This document shows, piece after piece, positions 1 through 6,644 of a DNA stretch of 14,382 nucleotides (position 1 is the first letter of the stretch; every line of letters begins with the position of its first letter). Origin of the DNA: an uncultured Alphaproteobacteria bacterium (GTDB lineage: Bacteria; Pseudomonadota; Alphaproteobacteria; Sneathiellales; Sneathiellaceae); NCBI GenBank assembly GCA_937910835.1, contig CALEMG010000544.1, forward strand, positions 1 through 14,382, written 5' to 3'. The notes beneath the pieces are model-generated. The model was not told the DNA's origin. It worked only from the letters and a program-made list of their open reading frames with translations, and did no database searches. The position numbers were made by a program, and so were the translations under genes.

Positions 1-1
1 C

Positions 2-1138
2 GCGGACATTTCCAAGGCGCCTTTTGGCACATCATACGCCAGCCTTTTTCGCGAGCATAAGCCGCTCCGCTATTTCACCAACCCAACCCATCCGATCTAT
101 TCCGCGATCAAGCTGGCTATCGATTCCGGTGCTGGTGCTGTTGATACGACCTTCAGGACGAAGGTGGCGTCGGCGAATACTCCGCCCGATGATGCCGAGC
201 ATGAGCTGGTTATCGTCGTTGTTGGTGAAACCGCCCGCGCCGATCACTTTGGCCTCAACGGATACCCGCGGCAAACAACCCCGCGACTTTCAAAACGAAA
301 AGATATTATCTCTTTCAGCGACATGCGATCCTGCGGCACATCAACGGCGGTGTCCCTGCCCTGCATGTTCTCTCTCGATAACCGTTCGGATTTTGCCATC
401 GACCAGGCGAATTTCACGGAGAATGTCCTTGATGTTCTGGTGAAGGCCGGCGTGTCCGTCCTCTGGCGGGACAACAATACCGGCTCCCAAGGAGTGGCGA
501 ACCGGATCCGCTATGAATACTTCCAGGATCCGGACAAAAACCGCCGATGCGATGAGGAGGGATGCCGCGACATCGGGATGCTGGATGGGCTGGAGGACTA
601 TGTCGAGCAACAGGAAGGCGACATCCTGATCGTCCTCCACCAGATAGGAAGTCACGGCCCTGCCTATTTCAAGCGCTACCCTGATGACTATGCCGTCTTT
701 GCGCCGGATTGTCAGTCGAAGGAACTTGGCTCTTGCACCGAAACCGAGATCGTCAACGCCTATGATAATACCATTCTATATACCGACAGCTTCCTTGATG
801 CCGCCATAACTTTCCTAGAAAGCAAACAGGATCACTTTGAAACGTCGCTGATCTATTTGAGCGACCATGGGGAATCGTTGGGTGAAATGGGGGTTTATCT
901 GCATGGAATGCCCTATCTCGTAGCACCAGCCTCGCAGACCCATGTGCCCTTTATCATCTGGGCGGGAGAAACATCGGATATAGACCGAGAGAGATTGCGG
1001 GCTCGGCTCAACGAGCCGATGACTCATGACGATTTCAGTAAACTGTTGCTGGAGGCTTTTGAGATTATCGTCGACGACAAGCAGATTGTCAGTGACACGC
1101 AATTTTTACCCATGAAACCGGAAGACCATCTGCACTAA
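2..1138 (+). CDS. Lipid A phosphoethanolamine transferase, EptA/MCR type (5' partial)
   Basis: This is an inner-membrane enzyme family that transfers phosphoethanolamine from phosphatidylethanolamine to lipid A, lowering surface charge and polymyxin binding. About 378 residues are visible. The frame is open to the window edge, so roughly 160 N-terminal residues with the transmembrane helices lie outside. The first visible residues (FREHKPLRYFTNPTHPIYS) match the linker before the periplasmic domain. The sulfatase-fold domain shows VVVGETARADHF with the nucleophile threonine near visible residue 77. It also has the cysteine-bounded CGTSTAVSLPC, a His in HQIGSHGP, the metal-binding SDHGESLGE, and a following LHGMPY and QTHVPF. 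A GTG at 164 is in frame but internal, because homology continues upstream of it. The gene ends facing the next one, with 9 bases between the stops. Whether it acts on lipid A or another glycan cannot be decided from this part. Confidence 0.9.
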   Translation, partial: ADISKAPFGTSYASLFREHKPLRYFTNPTHPIYSAIKLAIDSGAGAVDTTFRTKVASANTPPDDAEHELVIVVVGETARADHFGLNGYPRQTTPRLSKRKDIISFSDMRSCGTSTAVSLPCMFSLDNRSDFAIDQANFTENVLDVLVKAGVSVLWRDNNTGSQGVANRIRYEYFQDPDKNRRCDEEGCRDIGMLDGLEDYVEQQEGDILIVLHQIGSHGPAYFKRYPDDYAVFAPDCQSKELGSCTETEIVNAYDNTILYTDSFLDAAITFLESKQDHFETSLIYLSDHGESLGEMGVYLHGMPYLVAPASQTHVPFIIWAGETSDIDRERLRARLNEPMTHDDFSKLLLEAFEIIVDDKQIVSDTQFLPMKPEDHLH

Positions 1139-1147
1139 GGCTAACCG

Positions 1148-1402
1148 CTAGACAACAATGCCCGGTTTCTTCGGTGTGTCCAGCGTGGGCGTATTTTCCG
1201 TGGCCGCCCCCCCATCCTTCTTGCTCATGACATAGTGGAGCTTGGCGAGCGCCGTGCGCTTGAGTTCCTCCTGCCCGACAGAACTCGGCCCGACGATGGA
1301 AACCTCCATCATCGTCACCGGATCGATCGCCGATACCTTGACCGAAGATCCATGCTGCTGGAACTCGACGATATATTCGCCTTTTGCATTATCGGGTGAC
1401 AT
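1148..1402 (-). CDS. Small conserved alphaproteobacterial protein (DUF6898-like)
   Basis: An 84-residue soluble protein of unknown function. The core, with GEYIVEFQQHGSSVKVSAID at residues 8-27 followed by PVTMMEVSIVGPSSVGQEEL and a basic helix ending near KLHYVMSKK, resembles from memory a short alphaproteobacterial family listed as DUF6898. Members are sometimes mislabelled serine hydroxymethyltransferase. The N-terminal half looks like a short beta-rich fold, and the last 20 residues are proline/threonine-rich and probably disordered. There is no signal peptide or membrane segment. The ATG at 1402 has only a weak Shine-Dalgarno (AGG about 10 bases upstream). It stands alone, convergent with the transferase and divergent from glutaryl-CoA dehydrogenase. 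The gene call is fairly safe; the family name is recalled, not checked. Confidence 0.7.
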   Translation of the reverse strand: MSPDNAKGEYIVEFQQHGSSVKVSAIDPVTMMEVSIVGPSSVGQEELKRTALAKLHYVMSKKDGGAATENTPTLDTPKKPGIVV

Positions 1403-1551
1403 AACCGTTTGCCTGAATATTTCAAAACCACTGCCTTGAGCATACCATATATTGTTTTAAAGACTATGAAGCATATTGATGTTGCAGCGCAAAACGGCTA
1501 AACAATCGATCCTATGCCGCCTCCCCGGCCAAAGAATATAAATATATAATC

Positions 1552-1555
1552 GGAG
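1552..1555 (+). promoter_or_regulatory. Shine-Dalgarno that fixes a TTG start
   Basis: GGAG lies 8 bases before the TTG at 1564. No in-frame ATG or GTG exists between it and the conserved N-terminus of glutaryl-CoA dehydrogenase, so this site supports the uncommon TTG start codon. Confidence 0.6.
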
Positions 1556-1563
1556 ATACACTT

Positions 1564-2757
1564 TTGAGCAGCGCCTCTTCTAAACCCGTCTTTGACCCTG
1601 TCGACCCTTTCTTGCTGGATGACCAACTGACCGAAGAAGAACGGTTGGTCCGTGATACCGCCCGCGACTATTGTCAGGACAAATTGATGAGCCGGGTACT
1701 GGAAGCAAACCGGCACGAAACCTTCGACCGGGCCATCTTCACCGAGATGGGCGAACTGGGATTGCTCGGTTCGACCATCGAAGGCTATGGCTGCGCCGGT
1801 CTCGGCTATGTTTCTTACGGTCTTGTCGCACGCGAGGTGGAGCGGGTCGACAGCGGTTACCGCTCAATGATGAGCGTGCAATCCAGCCTCGTCATGCATC
1901 CGATCAACGCCTATGGCACCGAGGAACAGAAACAGAAGTACCTGCCGAAGCTTGCGACCGGCGAATGGATTGGCTGCTTCGGCCTCACCGAACCCGATCA
2001 CGGCTCCGACCCCGGCTCCATGGTGACGCGGGCGAAATCCGTTGATGGCGGCTACCGTCTGAACGGCGCAAAAATGTGGATCACCAACGCCCCGGTTGCC
2101 GATGTCTTCGTCGTCTGGGCGAAAACCGATGACGGTGTCATTCGTGGCTTCGTTCTTGAAAAGGGCATGGAAGGCCTCTCGGCACCGAAGATCGAGGGTA
2201 AATTCTCCCTTCGCGCCTCCATCACCGGCGAAATTGTCATGGACAATGTCTTCGTGCCGGAAGAAAATCTGCTCCCTAATGTCCAGGGCCTCGGCGGTCC
2301 GTTCGGTTGCCTCAACAGCGCGCGGTTCGGCATCGCCTGGGGCGCGCTTGGCGCGGCGGAATTCTGCTGGCAGGCCGCGCTCAACTACACAATGGAACGC
2401 AAGCAGTTCGGTCGCCCTCTTGCCGCCAATCAGCTGATCCAGAAAAAGCTCGCCGATATGCAGACGGAAATCTCCATCGGTCTGCAAAGCTGCCTCCGTG
2501 TCGGTCGCCTGCGGGATGAAAACCGCGCCGCGCCGGAAATGATCTCCCTGATCAAGCGGAACAGCTGCGGCAAAGCCCTCGACATCGCGCGCACGGCTCG
2601 CGACATGCATGGCGGCAACGGCATCTCGGATGAGTATCACGTCATCCGGCATGTCATGAACCTGGAGGCCGTCAATACCTATGAAGGCACCCATGACGTT
2701 CATGCGCTGATTCTGGGGCGCGCCCAGACAGGCATTCAGTCCTTTACCGGCGCGTAA
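1564..2757 (+). CDS. gcdH: Glutaryl-CoA dehydrogenase
   Basis: FAD enzyme that oxidises and decarboxylates glutaryl-CoA to crotonyl-CoA and CO2 in lysine, hydroxylysine and tryptophan (or benzoyl-CoA) breakdown. It passes electrons to electron-transfer flavoprotein. At 397 residues it has the usual length. The acyl-CoA dehydrogenase order is complete: an N-terminal helical domain starting FDPVDPFLLDDQLTEEE, GCFGLTEPDHGSDPGSM in the middle beta domain, WITNAPVADVFVVWAK, RKQFGRPLAANQLIQKKLAD, and MHGGNGISDEYHVIRH. Catalytic Glu374 sits in NTYEGTHDVHALILGR, the GcdH signature. The start is TTG at 1564: GGAG at 1552-1555 is 8 bases upstream, no in-frame ATG lies nearby upstream, and the next Met would delete the conserved N-terminus. 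An SDR gene follows after 60 bases on the same strand and may be cotranscribed. Confidence 0.95.
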   Translation: MSSASSKPVFDPVDPFLLDDQLTEEERLVRDTARDYCQDKLMSRVLEANRHETFDRAIFTEMGELGLLGSTIEGYGCAGLGYVSYGLVAREVERVDSGYRSMMSVQSSLVMHPINAYGTEEQKQKYLPKLATGEWIGCFGLTEPDHGSDPGSMVTRAKSVDGGYRLNGAKMWITNAPVADVFVVWAKTDDGVIRGFVLEKGMEGLSAPKIEGKFSLRASITGEIVMDNVFVPEENLLPNVQGLGGPFGCLNSARFGIAWGALGAAEFCWQAALNYTMERKQFGRPLAANQLIQKKLADMQTEISIGLQSCLRVGRLRDENRAAPEMISLIKRNSCGKALDIARTARDMHGGNGISDEYHVIRHVMNLEAVNTYEGTHDVHALILGRAQTGIQSFTGA

Positions 2758-2817
2758 AATAACGCCACAATCAGCCCCATAAACAAATAAAACAGCAAAA
2801 AGCTGCGGGAGGAAAAA

Positions 2818-3582
2818 ATGAAAATAGCGGGCAAGAATATTGTGATCACCGGCGGGGCAAGCGGCATCGGCAAGGCGCTGGCGGAACGCTTCCATGCGGA
2901 AGGTGCGAAGGGCATTACCGTCGCCGATATGCAGGAAGGACCGCTGAAAGAGGTTGCAGCCTCCGTCAACGGCCTCGCGGTTCCGTGCAATGTGGGGAAA
3001 GAATCGGATATCCAGAATCTGGTGGCGAAGGCGGAGGAGGCCTTTGGTCCCATCGATATTTTCGTCTCCAACGCCGGGCTCGCCCGTTATGGCTGGGAGG
3101 AAACGTCGGACGAAAACTGGCAGCTTAACTGGGATGTCCATGTGATGGCCCATGTCTATGCGGCCCGCGCCGTGGTCGACAAGATGATCGCGAATGGCGG
3201 CGGCTATCTGGTGAATACAGCCTCCGCCGCCGGATTGCTCAGCCAGGTCGATAGCGCGACCTACGCCACCACGAAGCATGCGGCCATTGCCTTTGCAGAG
3301 ACCATGTCGATCCGCTATGGCGACAAGGGCGTGCGCGTTTCCGTCCTCTGCCCGCAGCAGGTTCGCACCGCGATGACGGAAAACCGGCTCGACGGCGTTG
3401 CCTCTGTTGACGGGACGATGGAGCCGGAAGAACTCGCCGATTGTGTGGTCGAGACGATGGACAAGGAGGAATTCCTCATCCTCCCGCATCCGCAGGTTCG
3501 CGAATATATGCTGCGAAAGGCCACCGACTATGACCGCTGGCTGAAAGGCATGCGCAAGCTCCGCGACGCCTATGTGAAGTAA
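2818..3582 (+). CDS. SDR family NAD(P)-dependent oxidoreductase
   Basis: A classical short-chain dehydrogenase/reductase of 254 residues. The nucleotide-binding glycine motif is TGGASGIG at 11-18. Asp37 at the end of the second strand (TVADMQ) favours NAD(H) over NADP(H). The structural SNAG is at 84-87. The catalytic set is Asn104, Ser136 (NTASAAG), Tyr149 and Lys153 (YATTK). The substrate cannot be read from sequence; it could be a hydroxyacyl-CoA, alcohol or ketone. The ATG at 2818 has a strong site, GGGAGG at 2807-2812. It lies 60 bases after glutaryl-CoA dehydrogenase on the same strand, which suggests shared transcription and possibly a role in acyl-CoA metabolism. It ends facing the hydrolase gene. 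Confidence 0.88.
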   Translation: MKIAGKNIVITGGASGIGKALAERFHAEGAKGITVADMQEGPLKEVAASVNGLAVPCNVGKESDIQNLVAKAEEAFGPIDIFVSNAGLARYGWEETSDENWQLNWDVHVMAHVYAARAVVDKMIANGGGYLVNTASAAGLLSQVDSATYATTKHAAIAFAETMSIRYGDKGVRVSVLCPQQVRTAMTENRLDGVASVDGTMEPEELADCVVETMDKEEFLILPHPQVREYMLRKATDYDRWLKGMRKLRDAYVK

Positions 3583-3585
3583 AAC

Positions 3586-3598
3586 AGCGCCCCGCGCT
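3586..3598 (-). terminator. Short hairpin between convergent genes
   Basis: AGCGC-CCC-GCGCT forms a 5-bp GC-rich stem between the SDR stop and the hydrolase stop, and it overlaps the hydrolase stop codon. On the minus strand it is followed by GTTTTA, a short T-run, so it could act as a weak intrinsic terminator for the hydrolase. The stem is short, so confidence is low. Confidence 0.35.
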
Positions 3599-4370
3599 AT
3601 TGATCGGCGGCCAGCGCCTTTTCGAAGAAGCTGGTCGCCATTTTCATATCGCCATACTGGCCGAGATCATTATGCCCCGCGCCCTCGATCCTTATAAAGG
3701 CGGTGCCCGGCGGGGCAAGGGTCGCAAGCTTCTCCCCCTCCTCAAACGGAATCACCTTGTCCTCGGTCCCATGGATGATCAGGATTGGCGCCCTCACCTC
3801 GCCGATCACTTCGTCATTGCGGAAAGGATATCTCACCATAAACTTGAAGCCCGGCACCCAGCCGACGCGGTAGCGCGCAATCGCCAGCAAATTGGTCGGC
3901 GGCGCCTCAAGCACGACCGCGAACGGCTCGCGCGCCGCCGCTACCGGCACGGCCACCCCAGTGCCGATCGAATGGGCGAGGATACCGATAGGCTGCCCCC
4001 CTTGCGCGGCGAGGAAATCATAGGACGCCAGCCCGTCGATGATCACGCCTTCTTGCGTTGGCGCACCCGTGCTGCCGCCATAGCCCCGGAATTCCGCGAG
4101 CAGCACGCCAAACCCGGCCTTGCTGAGCGCCTCCCCGCGCGCGAGCTGATTCGCCGCGATCTCGGCATTACCGTGGAAGACAAGGATGCTGGCCTTCGCC
4201 GCGCCTGGCGGATGGTAGAGCGCGTGCAGCCGCTCCCCGTCCGGGGTCGTGATGACCACCGCCGCGAACCCGCCCTCATGCGCCCCCGCATTCTCCCCCT
4301 CCGGCACGGGAAAGACAAACGCCCCTTGCGCAAAATAAATCCCCGTAAAGGGGATCACAACAAAGAGCAT
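3597..4370 (-). CDS. Membrane-anchored alpha/beta hydrolase, probably 5'-truncated
   Basis: Serine hydrolase of the BEM46/ABHD13-like group; substrate unknown. Visible parts are a hydrophobic N-terminal anchor (residues 1-14), the oxyanion HGNAE at 66-70, RGYGGS at 95-100, the nucleophile elbow AHSIG with Ser134 (Ala replaces the usual first Gly), the acid Asp204 in GTEDKVIPF, and His233 in GAGHND. Catalytic residues are intact. The 5' end is odd. An ATG at 4415 is in frame and would add MTPPR, but the sixth codon is TAA. After the TAA comes IALWLYALI, which completes the membrane helix expected in this family. Translation must therefore begin at ATG 4370 or at a non-ATG codon inside the helix, and no clear ribosome site precedes either ATG. 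It lies just downstream of the AT-rich insert. Confidence 0.8.
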   Translation of the reverse strand: MLFVVIPFTGIYFAQGAFVFPVPEGENAGAHEGGFAAVVITTPDGERLHALYHPPGAAKASILVFHGNAEIAANQLARGEALSKAGFGVLLAEFRGYGGSTGAPTQEGVIIDGLASYDFLAAQGGQPIGILAHSIGTGVAVPVAAAREPFAVVLEAPPTNLLAIARYRVGWVPGFKFMVRYPFRNDEVIGEVRAPILIIHGTEDKVIPFEEGEKLATLAPPGTAFIRIEGAGHNDLGQYGDMKMATSFFEKALAADQ

Positions 4371-4442
4371 GATAAGGGCATACAGCCAGAGAGCAATTTA
4401 ACGGGGAGGGGTCATGAGGGTGCTAAATCTGATAAATGAATA

Positions 4443-4456
4443 ACTAGGTCTCTAGT
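4443..4456 (-). terminator. Possible weak hairpin after the HEPN gene pair
   Basis: ACTAG-GTCT-CTAGT gives a 5-bp stem with a 4-base loop about 20 bases beyond the stop of the 136-aa HEPN gene. On the minus strand it is followed by TATTCATTTATC, not a clean T-run. It may mark the end of the two-gene unit or be chance in AT-rich DNA. Confidence 0.25.
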
Positions 4457-4475
4457 AAACGGCATAAAGAAATTT

Positions 4476-4886
4476 CTAGAATTTTCTAATCTTCAGTATT
4501 CTCTTAATTTCCTTACACTGTTTAGCAAATTCAGTATCTGTTTTATACACAGTTTTTATAAAATTATTTGCCCAATTCAACAGATCGAATAATCGTTCGG
4601 GAGTATCAGGTAGGTACGCCTTATTCGCATGGATAATATTATTTCTTATAATACGTAAATACTTATAGCAATTATAAAAAACTCCTAAATTTTCATCGAA
4701 TTTTATGTCTTCATAAACATATTGTTCAGTCGAGCCATCATATTTCATTGGAATACCAATTTCCCTCAAGCTATCAAATATCTTTTCGTCGATCTCCGGT
4801 GGGTCTATTTCAAAATGCTTGATCGTTCCTTCAAATGCCATTTCGTTAAGTAGAAGATAAATAATTTGTCGTTCTTGTTTATGCAT
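4476..4886 (-). CDS. Small HEPN-domain protein, putative defence partner
   Basis: A 136-residue protein whose C-terminal half is helical and carries YKYLRIIRNNIIHANKAY, with Arg81-Asn82-x3-His86. This is the R-x4-H signature of HEPN ribonucleases, followed by a long helix (RLFDLLNWANNFIKTVYK). The N-terminal half (residues 1-60) is acidic and unrecognised. The layout resembles small stand-alone HEPN proteins such as the pEK499_p136-like type, but that is from memory. It is very AT-rich: 16 of 60 bases are G+C at 4501-4560 and 11 of 60 at 4621-4680. This differs from the flanks and even from its upstream partner. The ATG at 4886 has GAAGGA at 4895-4900, 8 bases upstream. It begins 20 bases after the stop of the Abi_C-type gene, so the two are very probably one operon. 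Confidence 0.8.
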   Translation of the reverse strand: MHKQERQIIYLLLNEMAFEGTIKHFEIDPPEIDEKIFDSLREIGIPMKYDGSTEQYVYEDIKFDENLGVFYNCYKYLRIIRNNIIHANKAYLPDTPERLFDLLNWANNFIKTVYKTDTEFAKQCKEIKRILKIRKF

Positions 4887-4906
4887 CTTATAAATCCTTC
4901 TACTAT

Positions 4907-5698
4907 CTACGCTTCATATCTTCCTGCTTCGACGGCTCGGAGAAAAATAAGAAGGGCGCTGATTACATCAAATATGTAGCGTGCTTCCGACGGTTCTAAA
5001 ATCGTATTGTCATGGGCGAAGGATTGAAAATTTCGAACTTCATTATAGCCTTCGAATAAACTAATCGCGGACTTCAAAGCACGATCCGTAAATTTGCTTA
5101 GCTCCCTCTCTCTCAGCAATTCTTGGCGGTATCTACCAAATCGTGAATGCAGTGGATCATTGTGATTACATTCGATTCCACGAGTCTGCAAAAGATGGGC
5201 AAGCTTTTTCATACAATAAGTATGAAGATGATCCATAGCCGCTTCTGGCTTGTTTGCTTGTAAATCTCGCTCTATATCCGAGATCAGTTCATCAAGCGTC
5301 CTGTCACGAGTGTAACGGTCAAGTGCGGCCGCACTTGGAAGTTCCATATTGCCTTCAATCCCGGCAACAATGTTTAAAAATACGCGCCTCATTTCTTCTT
5401 CTTGGACGCTATTTGCGTTACCGCCATTCCTTCTGATTAAGCCCTCTCTTCTGTCCCATAGAGCTCTCAAAACCTTCACGACAGTGTAAGCGTCTTCAAT
5501 TTCAACTAAAGATGAAAGACGATTTCGCTTTGAAGTACCCTTGGCTTTATACTTTTGATCATCAATATCTATTTGAAACTCATCTTCAAAAAATTCAGAT
5601 ATTGTACGATCCGAAAAATCGAGCACGTATCCGAGGCCTTGTGGATAGCTCATCGCCTCTTCAATTAAACGATTATCTGAACGCTTAAGTTTAACCAT
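4907..5698 (-). CDS. Abortive-infection family protein with C-terminal Abi_C (HEPN) domain
   Basis: A 263-residue protein with two regions. Residues 1 to about 90 form a recurrent N-terminal domain (GYVLDFSDRTISEFFEDEF, then KGTSKRNRL and a VLRALWDRRE helix) that I have seen fused to effector domains. Residues about 139-263 match the abortive-infection C-terminal domain Abi_C. They show AAMDHLHTYCMKKLAHLL, a YNEVRNFQSFAHDN stretch with Arg222-Asn223 and His229 (the R-x6-H form of the HEPN RNase motif), and a closing EARYIFDVISALLIFLRAVE helix. HEPN domains of this kind usually cleave RNA after phage infection; this is inferred here. A TTG at 5731 would give 274 residues, but ATG 5698 with GAGGTG at 5702-5707 is much better placed. 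G+C (29 and 26 of 60 in two sampled lines) is below the flanks, which suggests transfer. Confidence 0.88.
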   Translation of the reverse strand: MVKLKRSDNRLIEEAMSYPQGLGYVLDFSDRTISEFFEDEFQIDIDDQKYKAKGTSKRNRLSSLVEIEDAYTVVKVLRALWDRREGLIRRNGGNANSVQEEEMRRVFLNIVAGIEGNMELPSAAALDRYTRDRTLDELISDIERDLQANKPEAAMDHLHTYCMKKLAHLLQTRGIECNHNDPLHSRFGRYRQELLRERELSKFTDRALKSAISLFEGYNEVRNFQSFAHDNTILEPSEARYIFDVISALLIFLRAVEAGRYEA

Positions 5699-5701
5699 TC
5701 C

Positions 5702-5707
5702 CACCTC
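5702..5707 (-). promoter_or_regulatory. Shine-Dalgarno deciding the Abi_C gene start
   Basis: GAGGTG on the minus strand sits just upstream of ATG 5698, with GAGG 5 bases from it. This favours the 263-residue product over the 11-residue longer TTG start at 5731. Further upstream is a tandem 7-mer, GTTGAAA twice, at 5726-5739. Confidence 0.6.
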
Positions 5708-5793
5708 TGTAGTGGATTCAGTATGTTTCAACTTTCAACAAAAAACCTTATGCGCGCAACCGTTTTAATTGATAACTTTATAATGTAATTCCC

Positions 5794-6588
5794 TCACCGC
5801 CCCTTAAACACCGGATCGCGTTTTTCCAGAAATGCCTGTATCCCCTCGGCGTGGTCTTCGGAGGTGATGGCGACGGTGTATTGGTCGATATCCATATAGC
5901 TGACGGCGTGGTTGAGGGCATTTGCGGCGACCGACGCGCCCTGCTTGATCATGCGGACGGGGAGCGGCGGCATGGCGGCGATTTTCTTTGCGAACTCCAG
6001 TGCAAGCTCATAAGCCCCGCCCTCCTCCGCCACTTCCTCGATCAGGCCCCAGCTTTGCGCCTTCTCGGCGCTGATCTTATCAGCGACGATGCAGAGCTGC
6101 TTGGTGCGCGCCGGGCCCATCAGATTGACCATGCGCGGCACGGATTGCCAGCTCATATTCATGCCATTGCGGATTTCCGGCACCCAGAAAATCGCGCCCT
6201 TTGACGCGACGCGCATATCGCAGGCGACACCCAAGGCCACGCCCCCGCCGATGCAGTAGCCATCCACGGCGATGATGGTCATGGGTTGCAAATCTTCCCA
6301 TGCCTTGCTCATCTTCGGGCCGACGGCGAGTATCTCCCGCCGTTCCATCACGCCCGCGCTTATCCGGTCCTTCACGGCGGGGTCTTTCAAGTCGAACCCG
6401 ACGGTGAAATTCTTGCCATTTCCGGTGAGGATGATGGCGCTGGTCTCGGTGTCACCCTCGAATGATTTGGCAACCTCGGTCAGTTCCTTCATCGCGTCGA
6501 TGGAGAGCGGGTTGACGTCAATGCCGCGATCGAAGCGGACGGTGGCGATGCGCCCCTCGCGCGTCACAGTTACATAGTTGTAGCTCAT
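5794..6588 (-). CDS. Crotonase/enoyl-CoA hydratase family protein
   Basis: A 264-residue crotonase-fold protein acting on an acyl-CoA. It shows FTVGFDLKD at 61-69 in the first oxyanion loop, and AVDGYCIGGGVALGVACDMR with the second oxyanion glycines at 114-116. Next comes VPEIRNGMNMSWQSVPRM with Glu138, aligning with Glu164 of rat enoyl-CoA hydratase. The Glu144 position of the classical enzyme (GGGCE) is Ala here (GGGVA), so ordinary two-Glu hydration is doubtful; it may be an isomerase, hydrolase or lyase. The start is ATG 6588, preceded by AAGGGG; a longer frame back to 6642 lacks support. It is divergent from the DUF1330 gene and codirectional with the HEPN pair, which begins 95 bases after its stop. 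Confidence 0.85.
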   Translation of the reverse strand: MSYNYVTVTREGRIATVRFDRGIDVNPLSIDAMKELTEVAKSFEGDTETSAIILTGNGKNFTVGFDLKDPAVKDRISAGVMERREILAVGPKMSKAWEDLQPMTIIAVDGYCIGGGVALGVACDMRVASKGAIFWVPEIRNGMNMSWQSVPRMVNLMGPARTKQLCIVADKISAEKAQSWGLIEEVAEEGGAYELALEFAKKIAAMPPLPVRMIKQGASVAANALNHAVSYMDIDQYTVAITSEDHAEGIQAFLEKRDPVFKGR

Positions 6589-6644
6589 GCTTTTCCCCTT
6601 TATTGTTTTTTTGTCGAAGCATTCCCGCGAAAAAGGAACCATAA

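Noticed and set aside
1545..1550. TATAAT just before glutaryl-CoA dehydrogenase
   Set aside because: It overlaps the region next to the Shine-Dalgarno at 1552; a start of transcription there would leave no room for the ribosome site, and no -35 lies 17 bases upstream.
1864..3489. 541-codon open frame on the minus strand opposite glutaryl-CoA dehydrogenase and the SDR
   Set aside because: It is antisense to two genes with full family motifs. Its protein is His/Arg/Gly-rich without any domain, as expected from the mirror frame of GC-rich coding DNA.
4394..5771. Imperfect inverted repeat at the insert edges (CAATTTAACGG at 4394-4404 and CAATTAAAACGG on the minus strand at 5760-5771)
   Set aside because: Short, AT-rich and gapped. 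There is no transposase, target-site duplication or integrase, so it does not show a mobile element.
5777..5782. TATAAA on the minus strand upstream of the Abi_C gene as a -10 element
   Set aside because: No convincing -35 at the right spacing. The leader is generally AT-rich, so such hexamers are expected by chance.
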